The notes below the pieces were generated by a model that saw only the letters and a program-made list of their open reading frames with translations, was not told the DNA's origin and did no database searches. DNA of 10,436 bases from Pseudanabaena sp. CAN_BIN31 (lineage in GTDB: Bacteria > Cyanobacteriota > Cyanobacteriia > Pseudanabaenales > Pseudanabaenaceae): assembly GCA_026785865.1 (NCBI GenBank), contig JAJAZG010000039.1:1-10436 (forward strand). Reading direction: 5' to 3'. Made by a program: the position numbers and the translations under genes. Shown one piece after another: positions 1-6,460 of this stretch. How positions within the stretch are numbered: the stretch's first letter is position 1; every line of letters starts with the position of its first letter.

Positions 1-4
1 ATCG

Positions 5-1024
5 ATGTTTGGTCTAATTGGGCATTTAACAAGTCTTGAACACGCTCAGTCTGTAGCGAGGGAATTAGGCTATCCCGAATACGCCGATCAGGATTTGGAA
101 TTTTGGTGTAGCGCCCCGCCCCAAATCGTAGATCGCATCAAAGTTACGAGTGCGACAGGTCAACAGATCGAAGGCTTGTATATTGAATCCTGTTTTTTGC
201 CTGAAATGTTGGCAAACAGCAAAATTAAAACCGCCATTCGCAAAATTCTCAACGCGATGGCACTCGCTCAAAAAAGTAATGTCGATATCACCGCTTTGGG
301 TGGATTTTCTTCGATTATTTTCGAGAACTTTAATCTCAATCAGATGTCGAGTGTGCGAAATATTCAACTAGAGTTCGATCGCTTCACCACAGGCAATACG
401 CACACCGCCTATATAATTTGTCGTCAGATCGAAGAAGCAAGCCGTAAATTTGGGATTGATTTGGCTAAAGCGACAGTAACCGTTTGCGGCGCAACGGGTG
501 ATATTGGTAGCGCTGTATGTCGTTGGCTCGATGCGCGGACTAATATCAAAGAATTATTGCTAGTTGCGCGTAATCAAGAACGTTTGCAAGAATTGCAAGA
601 TCAACTCGGTCGCGGCAAAGTGATGGCGATCGCAGATGCGCTGCCACAGTCGGACATTATCGTTTGGGTAGCGAGTATGGCAAAGGGCATGGCGATCGAT
701 GGGGCAACCCTCAAGCGTCCTTGCATCCTGATCGATGGTGGCTATCCTAAAAATATGTCTACACTCGTTCAAGAAGATGGTATCCATGTCATTGATGGCG
801 GCATTGTTGAACATAGTCTCGATATTGACTGGAAAATCATGAAAATCGTCAATATGACCGCGCCAGCCCGTCAGCTTTTTGCTTGTTTCGCCGAAGCGAT
901 GCTCTTAGAGTTTGAAGGTTGGCATACCAACTTCTCTTGGGGACGCAACCAAATCAGCATTGAAAATATGGATAAAATTGGTGAAGTTTCGATTAAGCAT
1001 GGGTTTAGACCGCTAATCAATTAA
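5..1024 (+). CDS. aar: Long-chain acyl-[acyl-carrier-protein] reductase (AAR)
   Basis: This enzyme reduces fatty acyl-ACP to fatty aldehyde with NADPH. Aldehyde-deformylating oxygenase (ADO) then turns the aldehyde into alkane or alkene, which sits in cyanobacterial membranes. The 339 residues match the family length. The N-terminus MFGLIGHLTSLEHA is characteristic. A Rossmann nucleotide-binding motif GATGDIGS lies at residues 162-169. The cysteine in LFACFAEAM is residue 294, the same number as the acyl-thioester nucleophile of the Synechococcus elongatus enzyme. The C-terminal block FEGWHTNFSWGRNQI (303-317) is also typical. The ATG lies only four bases into the window, so the promoter, ribosome site and the usual upstream ADO gene cannot be seen. 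accA, a frequent downstream neighbour, is absent; a TPR-like gene follows instead. Function is assigned with high confidence from whole-protein similarity as I recall the family. Confidence 0.96.
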   Translation: MFGLIGHLTSLEHAQSVARELGYPEYADQDLEFWCSAPPQIVDRIKVTSATGQQIEGLYIESCFLPEMLANSKIKTAIRKILNAMALAQKSNVDITALGGFSSIIFENFNLNQMSSVRNIQLEFDRFTTGNTHTAYIICRQIEEASRKFGIDLAKATVTVCGATGDIGSAVCRWLDARTNIKELLLVARNQERLQELQDQLGRGKVMAIADALPQSDIIVWVASMAKGMAIDGATLKRPCILIDGGYPKNMSTLVQEDGIHVIDGGIVEHSLDIDWKIMKIVNMTAPARQLFACFAEAMLLEFEGWHTNFSWGRNQISIENMDKIGEVSIKHGFRPLIN

Positions 1025-1031
1025 CTGAAAC

Positions 1032-1092
1032 CTTAAAACGCAAAAAGTTGTGGTGACCGCTGCGCGATCGCCACAACTTTTTCGGTTTTAAG
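1032..1092 (+). terminator. Long hairpin terminator after acyl-ACP reductase
   Basis: The inner stem pairs 1042-1060 with 1064-1082 around the loop TGC. It starts in five A and ends in five T. It contains one G-T wobble and one C/A mismatch, both inside a GCGATCGC octamer that occupies the right arm only. After a 2x2 internal loop, an outer 8-bp stem (CTTAAAAC 1032-1039 with GTTTTAAG 1085-1092) continues the pairing. It begins 8 bases after the stop codon and is symmetric, so it could stop transcription in both directions. It shares its core and loop with the hairpins at 4372-4438 and 10259-10315. Confidence 0.8.
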
Positions 1093-1188
1093 CATACCTA
1101 CTTAAAATACACTTTTGGGTATGCTACTAATCACGAAATGCAAAGCTCAAAAAGTGAAAAACTTAAGCACCTAATTTTGGAGTTTCTC

Positions 1189-2397
1189 ATGAAATTATCT
1201 GAATTTCTAATCCAAGGACAACGACTGCGACAACAAGATCGCACTTTAGCGATCGCCTATTTTGAACAATGTCTTCAAGAGCCAAGTATTGCGGAATTAG
1301 ATGCCAGCACAATCGCAAGAATTTCATTAGCTTTGGCGGTGGAACTAATTGCGACCAAGCAACCACAATCACTGCAAAGAGCGCAAGTTCTTATCCAACA
1401 AGCAGAAAATTGTTTAGATAAAAGTCAGAACTCAGATACTAATCACGCACAAAAAGCCTATCTGCTCTATGTGCGTGCATCTCTATTGCTTGAGTCGGGA
1501 GAATTGAGTGATGTTTTAAATATTTTGCAAGCTGCCTATGATGCTTATGGCAACAGTCGAGAAGGACAAGCTCTCACTGACGACGCAATTGGTCAATATT
1601 ACTTGCAAGTAAATGATGTTGAATCGGCGTTAGCCAGCTTTGAGCGATCGCTTTCAGTACGTCTTGAAATCGAAGATGAATGTGCGATCGCCACAAGTTA
1701 CGCCCACTTAGGACAATTGTATTTGTCATCTGGAGACATCAATCAAGCCGCTAGTCTTTTTCAAAGCACTCTTGATGTCGCCTTAACTACTTCCGATAAT
1801 TCTTTGCGGCTGCAAGCACTTAAAGGGCTAGCAAAAGTAGCGATCGCCGAAAATCAATGGCAATCAGCAATTGAATTAGCCAAAGAGGCAATTTCTTTGC
1901 TCCAAGAACCAGTCGATACGATTGAGATTGGCTATTTATATTGCGATCTGGCTGAAGCATTGTTGGGCGATCAGCAAATTGAGAACAGCTTGATCTGCAT
2001 TAGAATAGTTGCCTTACCGCGCTTTCGAGATTACCAATATCTCAGAGGAATTGCGATCGCCAAACATCTGCGCGGACGCATTTATACCCATCGCTTGCTT
2101 AATGGTTTGGATAGTCTTGATGAAGATGCGATCGAAACGGTGGAAGATTCTTTGCTAGATGCTTCGATCTGTTTTGAGCAATTTGGAATGATGTCTAACT
2201 ATGCCAAAGTGTTATACGATTTGGCTTGTCTATATCAGCTATGCAGTAGTTCGCAGTTTCAATATCAATATCAGGGAAAGTCTTTGCGATCGCTAGAACT
2301 ATCTCTCAGTGTCTTAGATCAGCTTGGGATGAGTGATACCAAACTCTCTGCACAGGTAGAAGCAATGCTCAATCAAGTCATGCGCGGTAGCTTCTAA
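1189..2397 (+). CDS. TPR-like helical repeat protein
   Basis: This is a soluble-looking 402-residue protein built of helix pairs, with no signal peptide or membrane segment. At least three TPR-like units are visible, at about residues 128-158 (GQYYLQVNDVESALASFERSL), 168-198 (LGQLYLSSGDINQAASLFQ) and 208-238 (LAKVAIAENQWQSAIELAKEA). More degenerate repeats lie on both sides. Such proteins usually act as scaffolds for protein partners, but no partner is indicated here and no enzyme motif is seen. I chose ATG 1189 because GGAG (1179-1182) stands six bases upstream. An in-frame ATG at 1138 would add 17 polar residues but has no ribosome site and lies close to an inverted repeat (1091-1125). The gene stands alone between a terminator upstream and a 221-base gap before transaldolase. 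The exact role is unknown to me. Confidence 0.85.
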   Translation: MKLSEFLIQGQRLRQQDRTLAIAYFEQCLQEPSIAELDASTIARISLALAVELIATKQPQSLQRAQVLIQQAENCLDKSQNSDTNHAQKAYLLYVRASLLLESGELSDVLNILQAAYDAYGNSREGQALTDDAIGQYYLQVNDVESALASFERSLSVRLEIEDECAIATSYAHLGQLYLSSGDINQAASLFQSTLDVALTTSDNSLRLQALKGLAKVAIAENQWQSAIELAKEAISLLQEPVDTIEIGYLYCDLAEALLGDQQIENSLICIRIVALPRFRDYQYLRGIAIAKHLRGRIYTHRLLNGLDSLDEDAIETVEDSLLDASICFEQFGMMSNYAKVLYDLACLYQLCSSSQFQYQYQGKSLRSLELSLSVLDQLGMSDTKLSAQVEAMLNQVMRGSF

Positions 2398-2542
2398 AAC
2401 TAAAGGACTATTTAACTGACTTGCCCTCAAACAACGCCCCATAAAATCCCCTAGCAAACTTGATCGCCGATCGCAATATTCATCCCAATACATGAGGGAT
2501 ATAACGGGCGATCGCATCAATTTGTAGAAACAACTTGAATTA

Positions 2543-2566
2543 AGCAAGGGACTTAAGCCTCTTGTT
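2543..2566. repeat. Imperfect TTAA-centred palindrome upstream of transaldolase
   Basis: CAAGGGAC (2545-2552) and GCCTCTTG (2557-2564) flank TTAA and pair with one wobble and one mismatch. A further two pairs extend outward. It looks like a decayed copy of the perfect palindrome at 3651-3674 on the other side of the same gene. It lies 52 bases before the chosen transaldolase start and could fold in the leader RNA, or end transcription from the TPR gene, though no T tract follows. Confidence 0.55.
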
Positions 2567-2608
2567 AAGGCTAAGATAGGCTTGCAAAGGTAGCTAGATG
2601 ATCGCTAT

Positions 2609-2613
2609 GGAGG
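2609..2613 (+). promoter_or_regulatory. Ribosome binding site that fixes the transaldolase start
   Basis: GGAGG stands five bases before ATG 2619. The in-frame ATGs at 2598 and 2607 lie upstream of or inside this site, so they are unlikely starts. Confidence 0.75.
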
Positions 2614-2618
2614 ACAAT

Positions 2619-3635
2619 ATGTCTAATGATTTGCCCAAAAGTTTTCTTGATCAGTTGCGTGAAATGACGGTCGTTGTTGCCGATACAGGTGATATCCATG
2701 CGATCGAAATGGTCAAGCCTCAAGACGCAACCACAAATCCGTCATTGATTACGGCGGCGGCGCAAATGACGCAATATCAAGAGATTGTCGATGAAACTCT
2801 CTTAGAAGCAAGGAAAGATTCGGGAAAAGAAGCTTTACCTGCCGATGTGGTTTCTTTGGCTTTTGATCGCTTAGCGATCGCCTTCGGGATGAGAATTTTA
2901 CAGATTATTCCAGGACGAGTTTCGACTGAAGTAGATGCACGGCTGTCTTACAACACTGAAGCAACTTTAGAAAAAGCGCATTATTTGATTTCGCAATATG
3001 AATCTCATGGCATTTCTCGCGATCGCATCTTAATTAAAATCGCATCAACATGGGAAGGCATCAAAGCGGCGGAATCACTTGAAAAAGAAGGGATTCATTG
3101 CAATTTGACTTTGCTATTTGGATTGCACCAAGCGATCGCCTGTGCCGAAGCAGGAGTTACCTTAATCTCTCCATTTGTGGGACGGATTCTGGATTGGCAC
3201 AAGAAAGATACAGGGCGCGATCACTATCCTGCTATCGAAGATCCAGGTGTATTGTCAGTCGCACGGATTTATAACTACTATAAAAAGTTTGGTTATAAAA
3301 CTGAAATTATGGGCGCAAGTTTTCGCAATATGGGCGAGATTGTGGAACTGGCTGGATGTGACTTGTTGACGATTTCACCAGCTTTGCTTGATGAATTGCA
3401 AAATACTCAGGGTGAGCTAGTCCGCAAACTCGATCCCGCGATCGCCTCTCAGTCAGATATTGCCAAAGTTACGATGGACAAGGCAACTTTTGAGGCGATG
3501 CACGCTGGCGATCGTATGGCTTCTGAGAAGCTTGATGAGGGTATCGCAGGTTTCTCCAAGGCGCTCGTTGCATTAGAGGAGTTACTAACCGAGAGACTGA
3601 TCAAACTTGAAGAGCAAGTAGTCGCAACAGTCTAG
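2619..3635 (+). CDS. tal: Transaldolase
   Basis: This enzyme moves a three-carbon dihydroxyacetone unit between sugar phosphates (sedoheptulose 7-phosphate plus glyceraldehyde 3-phosphate to erythrose 4-phosphate plus fructose 6-phosphate). It acts in the cytosol, in the non-oxidative pentose phosphate pathway. From ATG 2619 the protein has 338 residues, normal for the TalB-like class I aldolase barrel. The conserved start VVADTGD (about 19-25) carries the general acid/base Asp22. DATTNPSL is at 36-43. The Schiff-base lysine is Lys140 in ILIKIAST. The phosphate-binding segment SPFVGRILDW lies at about 184-193. The C-terminal EF-hand extension found in some cyanobacterial transaldolases is absent. 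A strong GGAGG supports this start. The gene is flanked by TTAA-centred palindromes and lies 70 bases before the Ycf35 homologue. zwf and opcA, which often accompany tal in cyanobacteria, are not in the window. Confidence 0.96.
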   Translation: MSNDLPKSFLDQLREMTVVVADTGDIHAIEMVKPQDATTNPSLITAAAQMTQYQEIVDETLLEARKDSGKEALPADVVSLAFDRLAIAFGMRILQIIPGRVSTEVDARLSYNTEATLEKAHYLISQYESHGISRDRILIKIASTWEGIKAAESLEKEGIHCNLTLLFGLHQAIACAEAGVTLISPFVGRILDWHKKDTGRDHYPAIEDPGVLSVARIYNYYKKFGYKTEIMGASFRNMGEIVELAGCDLLTISPALLDELQNTQGELVRKLDPAIASQSDIAKVTMDKATFEAMHAGDRMASEKLDEGIAGFSKALVALEELLTERLIKLEEQVVATV

Positions 3636-3650
3636 TCGCTGACCAAATCG

Positions 3651-3674
3651 AACAAGGGGCTTAAGCCCCTTGTT
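3651..3674 (+). terminator. Perfect TTAA-loop palindrome after transaldolase
   Basis: AACAAGGGGC (3651-3660) is followed by a TTAA centre and its exact 10-base complement (to 3674), starting 15 bases after the stop. The stem is strong, but no long T run follows. It may terminate weakly, process the RNA, or simply be a copy of a dispersed palindrome. A decayed relative lies at 2543-2566. Confidence 0.6.
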
Positions 3675-3705
3675 TAGAGAATATACTCACTCTCGCTCGA
3701 TAATT

Positions 3706-4080
3706 ATGTCGCACTTCACCACGATCGCAGTCGAAATCAAAAATGGAGACTTGCTCAAACAAGCCTTAGAAGAGCTTGGCTATCCTGTTAAGCAAGACAC
3801 TTTAGTGCGCGGCTACCTCGGTGATGCAACTAATGCCGAATATGTGATCCCCATGCCCAATGACTACGATATTGGCTTTCGGAAAATAGGCGATCGCTAC
3901 GAGCTTATCGCTGATATGTGGGGCTTAGCCATGAATGTTACAGAATTTTTAGGAGCGATCGCGCAACAATATGCAGCTAAAACAGTTTTAGAAAGTGCAA
4001 CTCAGCAAGGCTTTGCGATCGAGCAGCAGGAAATCTTAGAAGATGGCACGATGAGAATTGTGATAGGGCGATGGGCATAA
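3706..4080 (+). CDS. ycf35: Ycf35 / DUF1257 family protein
   Basis: This 124-residue soluble protein belongs to the DUF1257 family, known as Ycf35 in red-algal plastids and present in nearly all cyanobacteria. The opening MSHFTTIAVEIKNGDLLKQALEELGY is typical, as are the later GYLG, the YDIGFRK-like block and a C-terminal segment with VIGRW. The biochemical role is not established, and nothing in the sequence reveals one. ATG 3706 is chosen because it gives the conserved MSHF start. An in-frame TTG at 3670 would begin inside the transaldolase terminator palindrome and is rejected. No clear Shine-Dalgarno sequence is seen; the preceding bases are T/C/A-rich. It may be partly co-transcribed with transaldolase if the intervening palindrome leaks. 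Confidence 0.88.
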   Translation: MSHFTTIAVEIKNGDLLKQALEELGYPVKQDTLVRGYLGDATNAEYVIPMPNDYDIGFRKIGDRYELIADMWGLAMNVTEFLGAIAQQYAAKTVLESATQQGFAIEQQEILEDGTMRIVIGRWA

Positions 4081-4091
4081 CGCAAGGAAAC

Positions 4092-4319
4092 TTAATCAGA
4101 ATTGCGGAATAAAGTTAAAACTGGTACACAAGCGCCAATGCAAGAGGCGATCGCGCCAATACCTGAAAATATGTGGGGGGCTTGAGTGTACTTTATGATT
4201 TCGTCTGTAGCGAGAGGCAATGTTGCGAGTAGTATGCACGACACACCTAAGCGAACTGCTAATTGATGGATCATGATTAACACTTGAATTCTACGGAATA
4301 ATTTAACAATAGATAACAA
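4092..4319 (-). CDS. Possible small membrane protein (unrecognised)
   Basis: This open frame gives 75 residues from a TTG at 4319, or 60 from an ATG at 4274. Neither start has a convincing ribosome site. Two hydrophobic stretches are visible, one around VSCILLATLPLA and a second around IFSGIGAIASCIGACVPVLTLF, so the product could span the membrane twice. I do not recognise the family. It contains a HIP1 site near 4147, as expected for native DNA. It converges on the Ycf35 homologue with 11 bases between the stops, and no terminator is seen in that gap. It may be a real small protein or a chance frame. Confidence 0.35.
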   Translation of the reverse strand: MLSIVKLFRRIQVLIMIHQLAVRLGVSCILLATLPLATDEIIKYTQAPHIFSGIGAIASCIGACVPVLTLFRNSD

Positions 4320-4371
4320 ACACTAAGTTGCATTTAAGGGATCGTCATCTACATATAGAGTGATATGTTCG

Positions 4372-4438
4372 TAAATAAGTAGGCAAAAAGCTATGGCTCA
4401 CGCTGCGCGTGAGCCATAGCTTTTTGCCTACTTATTTA
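4372..4438 (-). terminator. 32-bp perfect palindrome terminator after the EAL gene
   Basis: Positions 4372-4403 pair without a mismatch with 4407-4438 around the loop TGC. The core has the form AAAAAGCTATGGC with its complement. It ends four bases beyond the stop of the minus-strand EAL gene, so it most likely ends that transcript. The T tract is inside the stem and symmetric, so it could work in either direction. Its core and loop match the hairpins at 1032-1092 and 10259-10315, while its outer arms (TAAATAAGTAGGC) are unrelated to theirs. Confidence 0.8.
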
Positions 4439-4442
4439 AGCG

Positions 4443-5207
4443 CTACTTTTGTAAATTATTTATCGTTGCTAAACCTTGAAACTTAGGCTTAGCAAAGTAA
4501 AAACCTTGAAAAAGTTCAATCCCAAAAGACTGTAAAATCGATAACTCCTCGTAAGTCTCAACGCCTTCAGCAATTACCTTAATCCCTAAGTCATTGCATA
4601 CTTGAGTCATTCCTTTAACAATCGCTTGACGACTCTTGATTTGATCAATATTTCTAATTAAGCCCATATCTAATTTGACTAAATCTGTTTGAAAGTCAGC
4701 CAATAAATTTAGTCCCGCATAGCCTGCTCCAAAGTCATCGATCGCAGTTAAAAAACCTCTCTTTCGATAATATTGAAGGACTTCACGAAGATGCACATGA
4801 TCAGTCACTTGCTCTCCTTCAGTTACTTCAAATATTATGCGATTTGTAGGAAATCCAAAAGTTTCGGCTGCCTCAATTGTTGTCCGAATGCATGATTCAG
4901 GATTGTAAACTGCATTTGGCAGGAAATTAATACTAATAAAGGATTGAATATTTAATTTTGCAGCTAACTGAACAGCTTCAACTCGGCAAGCTTGATCGAA
5001 ACGATAGCGATTTCCGTCATTAATACGCCCTAAAATCTCACCCGCAGGCTCTTCATTCATACCTCTGACTAAAGCTTCTTGGGCAAAAACTTCTTTAGAA
5101 GTAGTATTAACAATTGGCTGAAAAGCCATCGTAAAGTCAAATTCTAGTCCAACCCCTTTGGTACACTCAGCGCAACCAATTGTTTCATGGTTCTGCGTTT
5201 CTCTCAT
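4443..5207 (-). CDS. Stand-alone EAL-domain cyclic-di-GMP phosphodiesterase
   Basis: EAL proteins hydrolyse c-di-GMP to pGpG and so favour motility over sessile growth. The 254 residues are essentially one EAL domain. The catalytic and metal-binding set looks intact: QPIV (30-33), EAL (44-46), Asn94, Glu127 in FEVTE, DDFGAGY (157-163), Lys178 in VKLD, Glu214 in AEGVET and Gln234 in LFQGFYFAKP. Activity is therefore expected. No GGDEF, PAS, GAF or response-regulator domain is attached. A short N-terminal tail carries a CAEC pair (Cys12, Cys15), which could bind metal or sense redox; that is speculative. ATG 5207 is preceded by an AGGA-type site eight bases upstream. The gene is its own unit, with the 32-bp palindrome just beyond its stop. 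It and the following gap contain no GCGATCGC octamer, unlike the rest of the window. Confidence 0.92.
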   Translation of the reverse strand: MRETQNHETIGCAECTKGVGLEFDFTMAFQPIVNTTSKEVFAQEALVRGMNEEPAGEILGRINDGNRYRFDQACRVEAVQLAAKLNIQSFISINFLPNAVYNPESCIRTTIEAAETFGFPTNRIIFEVTEGEQVTDHVHLREVLQYYRKRGFLTAIDDFGAGYAGLNLLADFQTDLVKLDMGLIRNIDQIKSRQAIVKGMTQVCNDLGIKVIAEGVETYEELSILQSFGIELFQGFYFAKPKFQGLATINNLQK

Positions 5208-5610
5208 CTTAAGTTTCCTAAATATAACCTAAAGAACTCATAATCATTCCTGTGATCTTACACGTTTTTTGATTCGTAAAAAGTTAAGAAAACATGCTTT
5301 TACAAAAAATTTGGGTTTGGTTTGATCGGGATTTGCTGTAAGCGATATTCTAACAATATTTTAAAATTTAACAGACGGAGCAAAATTCCCCTTCCTCGCC
5401 GCCCTGCGAAAGCAGGGAGGGGATGAAAGCGACCAGAAAACAAATTGAGCGATTCTCGAATCAATGATAAAATAAGCTTGGCTGTTGCCCCCAGACCGAC
5501 TATTAGGCTACCGAAGTGGTGCATAAAAGTACTTGGCGGAGATCTGGTTAAAGAGCAAGACCACTGGTCGCTATCGCATAAATCCAAGTTTTGCTGTACG
5601 AATAGTATTT
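5208..5610. other. Gene-free stretch upstream of the EAL gene
   Basis: The first bases hold the EAL leader, with an AT-rich TTATAT-like box on the minus strand near 5225. Beyond that lies a GC-rich hairpin (5388-5422). A minus-strand frame crosses 5300-5587, but it starts with TTG, reads through the hairpin and has no recognisable domain, so I do not call it a gene. TTTGCTGTA occurs twice (about 5323 and 5588). No tRNA, rRNA or known riboswitch is seen. Confidence 0.5.
5388..5422. repeat. GC-rich hairpin with GAAA tetraloop
   Basis: CCCTGC (5402-5407) and GCAGGG (5412-5417) close a GAAA loop. CCCCT (5388-5392) and AGGGG (5418-5422) form an outer stem, with a nine-base bulge on the left side only. 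Its GC content contrasts with the AT-rich DNA around it. It could be a dispersed cyanobacterial repeat, or an imperfect hairpin from the left end of an insertion element whose right end lies near 5786. Neither is proven. Confidence 0.5.
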
Positions 5611-5786
5611 AGATCCCTCTTGCGGAAGGTGAGAGGCTGGCTGGTGACGCGATGTAAGTCCGACTGCTTAGACGGCTAAGATGAAGGCAAACGCGATTGA
5701 AACGGCAAACTCCGAAGACGAATAAGACCGTCATTGTTGGTTAAGTTGGAAGCCCCAACTTCGCGAAGCAAGTTGGGGTACTTCAC
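5611..5786 (+). ncRNA. Structured IS200/IS605-type end, possible omega/HEARO-like RNA without ORF
   Basis: This block is non-coding, dense in potential structure and purine-rich. It contains the small stem CCTCT/AGAGG (5616-5620 with 5632-5636), the stem CTTAG/CTAAG with loop ACGG (5667-5680) and complementary GACGG/CCGTC (5671-5675 with 5727-5731). A 9-bp terminal hairpin CCCCAACTT/AAGTTGGGG (5753-5778) is followed by TACTTCAC. The phrase GGAAGCCCC, a hairpin, then GGGGTA-TTCAC resembles the right end of cyanobacterial IS200/IS605 (TnpB/IscB) elements as I remember them. The upstream part could be the scaffold of an omega RNA or HEARO RNA. A GTGA (5629-5632) before the conserved-looking part would suit a HEARO insertion point. 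No TnpA, TnpB or IscB coding remnant is seen, so this would be an ORF-less derivative. The left boundary and exact class are uncertain, and the CCTCT/AGAGG stem crosses the proposed junction. Confidence 0.45.
5753..5778. repeat. Terminal hairpin of the IS-like element
   Basis: This is a nine-base perfect inverted repeat (5753-5761 and 5770-5778) with an eight-base loop, CGCGAAGC. It is followed at once by TACTTCAC (ending 5786), which matches the subterminal hairpin plus end motif expected of an IS200/IS605 right end. Confidence 0.6.
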
Positions 5787-5840
5787 TTAGCACTTTAGGA
5801 ACTCCTAGGAGATTATAAAGTCTATAGAGTCGTATTTCTT

Positions 5841-5846
5841 TATAAT
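5841..5846 (+). promoter_or_regulatory. Candidate -10 box for the CAP-domain gene
   Basis: TATAAT stands 15 bases before ATG 5862. Transcription would start near 5853, leaving a leader of only about nine bases with no Shine-Dalgarno sequence. No good -35 hexamer is seen at the usual distance. Confidence 0.4.
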
Positions 5847-5861
5847 TTATTAGCTATTATT

Positions 5862-6410
5862 ATGAAATCAGCTTTTTTAATATGTTTGAGCCTGCTGTCA
5901 TTGGGGGGGATATCAGCGATCGCCGCAGATTCTTATCCAGTATCGGTAACTAAGCAACAAGTCCAATCAGTAGCTGTACCTTCTGCTCAGAAGGTGAGTC
6001 AAAATATTAACAGAATCGGGTTTGAAGCGGAGCTATTAAGGTTGACGAATGGTGAACGTCGCAAAGTAGGGCTAGCACCTCTAAAGCTATCTTCACAATT
6101 GACTAGAGCGGCTCAGTCTCACGCGGTAGATATGGCAAGAAACAATTACTTTAGCCATACGGGGCGGAATGGTTCGAGTTTAGGCGATCGCTCTAAGTCA
6201 ACTGGTTATAAATATCGGCTTGTGGGAGAAAATCTCGCAGCAGGTAAAGCAACACCCGAAGGCACAATCCGTCAATGGATGAATAGTTCTGGGCATCGCG
6301 CCAATATACTCAATGGCAGATTTACTGAGATTGGATTTGGATATGCGAATGCGCCAAACTCTCTCTACAAAAATTATTGGGTGCAGGTATTTGGAACGCC
6401 TCAGCGCTAG
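5862..6410 (+). CDS. Secreted CAP-domain (SCP/PR-1-like) protein
   Basis: This 182-residue precursor starts with a Sec-type signal peptide: Lys2, a hydrophobic stretch at about residues 4-20, and a likely cleavage site near the AIAA sequence at 19-22. A short linker leads to a CAP domain at about 53-180. The classic CAP pocket is complete: His99 in YFSHTG, Glu123 in GENLAAG and His145 in SSGHRANIL. It also has the terminal block YWVQVFG. Bacterial CAP proteins act outside the cytoplasmic membrane. Their substrates are mostly unknown, and no protease or lipid-binding role can be assigned from the sequence. The gene directly follows the IS-like element, from which its promoter may be partly derived. 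It ends nine bases before the start of a strong terminator. Confidence 0.92.
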   Translation: MKSAFLICLSLLSLGGISAIAADSYPVSVTKQQVQSVAVPSAQKVSQNINRIGFEAELLRLTNGERRKVGLAPLKLSSQLTRAAQSHAVDMARNNYFSHTGRNGSSLGDRSKSTGYKYRLVGENLAAGKATPEGTIRQWMNSSGHRANILNGRFTEIGFGYANAPNSLYKNYWVQVFGTPQR

Positions 6411-6418
6411 ACTAAGAT

Positions 6419-6445
6419 AAAAAAGCTCGCGCCGCGAGCTTTTTT
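6419..6445 (+). terminator. Rho-independent terminator after the CAP gene
   Basis: Six A, GCTCGCG, a central C, then the exact complement ending in six T make a 27-base palindrome beginning nine bases after the stop. It is short, GC-rich and has a T tract, so it is a convincing terminator that separates this gene from the pseudouridine synthase 16 bases downstream. Confidence 0.88.
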
Positions 6446-6460
6446 ATTTGCTGGAAATTT

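Noticed and set aside
1138..1188. Upstream ATG for the TPR-like protein
   Set aside because: No ribosome site is present, and the added residues are polar and unlike the helical repeat that starts after ATG 1189, which has GGAG at good spacing.
2314..2547. Minus-strand open frame overlapping the TPR gene end
   Set aside because: It overlaps the real gene antisense, its composition is mixed and unlike a protein family, and no ribosome site is seen.
3670..3705. TTG start for the Ycf35 homologue
   Set aside because: It lies inside the palindrome after transaldolase and adds residues not seen in the family, whose conserved start is MSHF.
5300..5587. Minus-strand open frame of 95 codons
   Set aside because: It has a TTG start with no ribosome site, runs through the GC hairpin (the PAFAGRRGRGI-type reading is typical of translated repeats), and has no domain or neighbour support.
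5633..5786. Group II intron end
   Set aside because: I looked for a domain V-type GAGCCG...CGGTTC hairpin and a maturase frame and found neither. The terminal CCCCAACTT hairpin plus TTCAC fits an IS200/IS605 end better.
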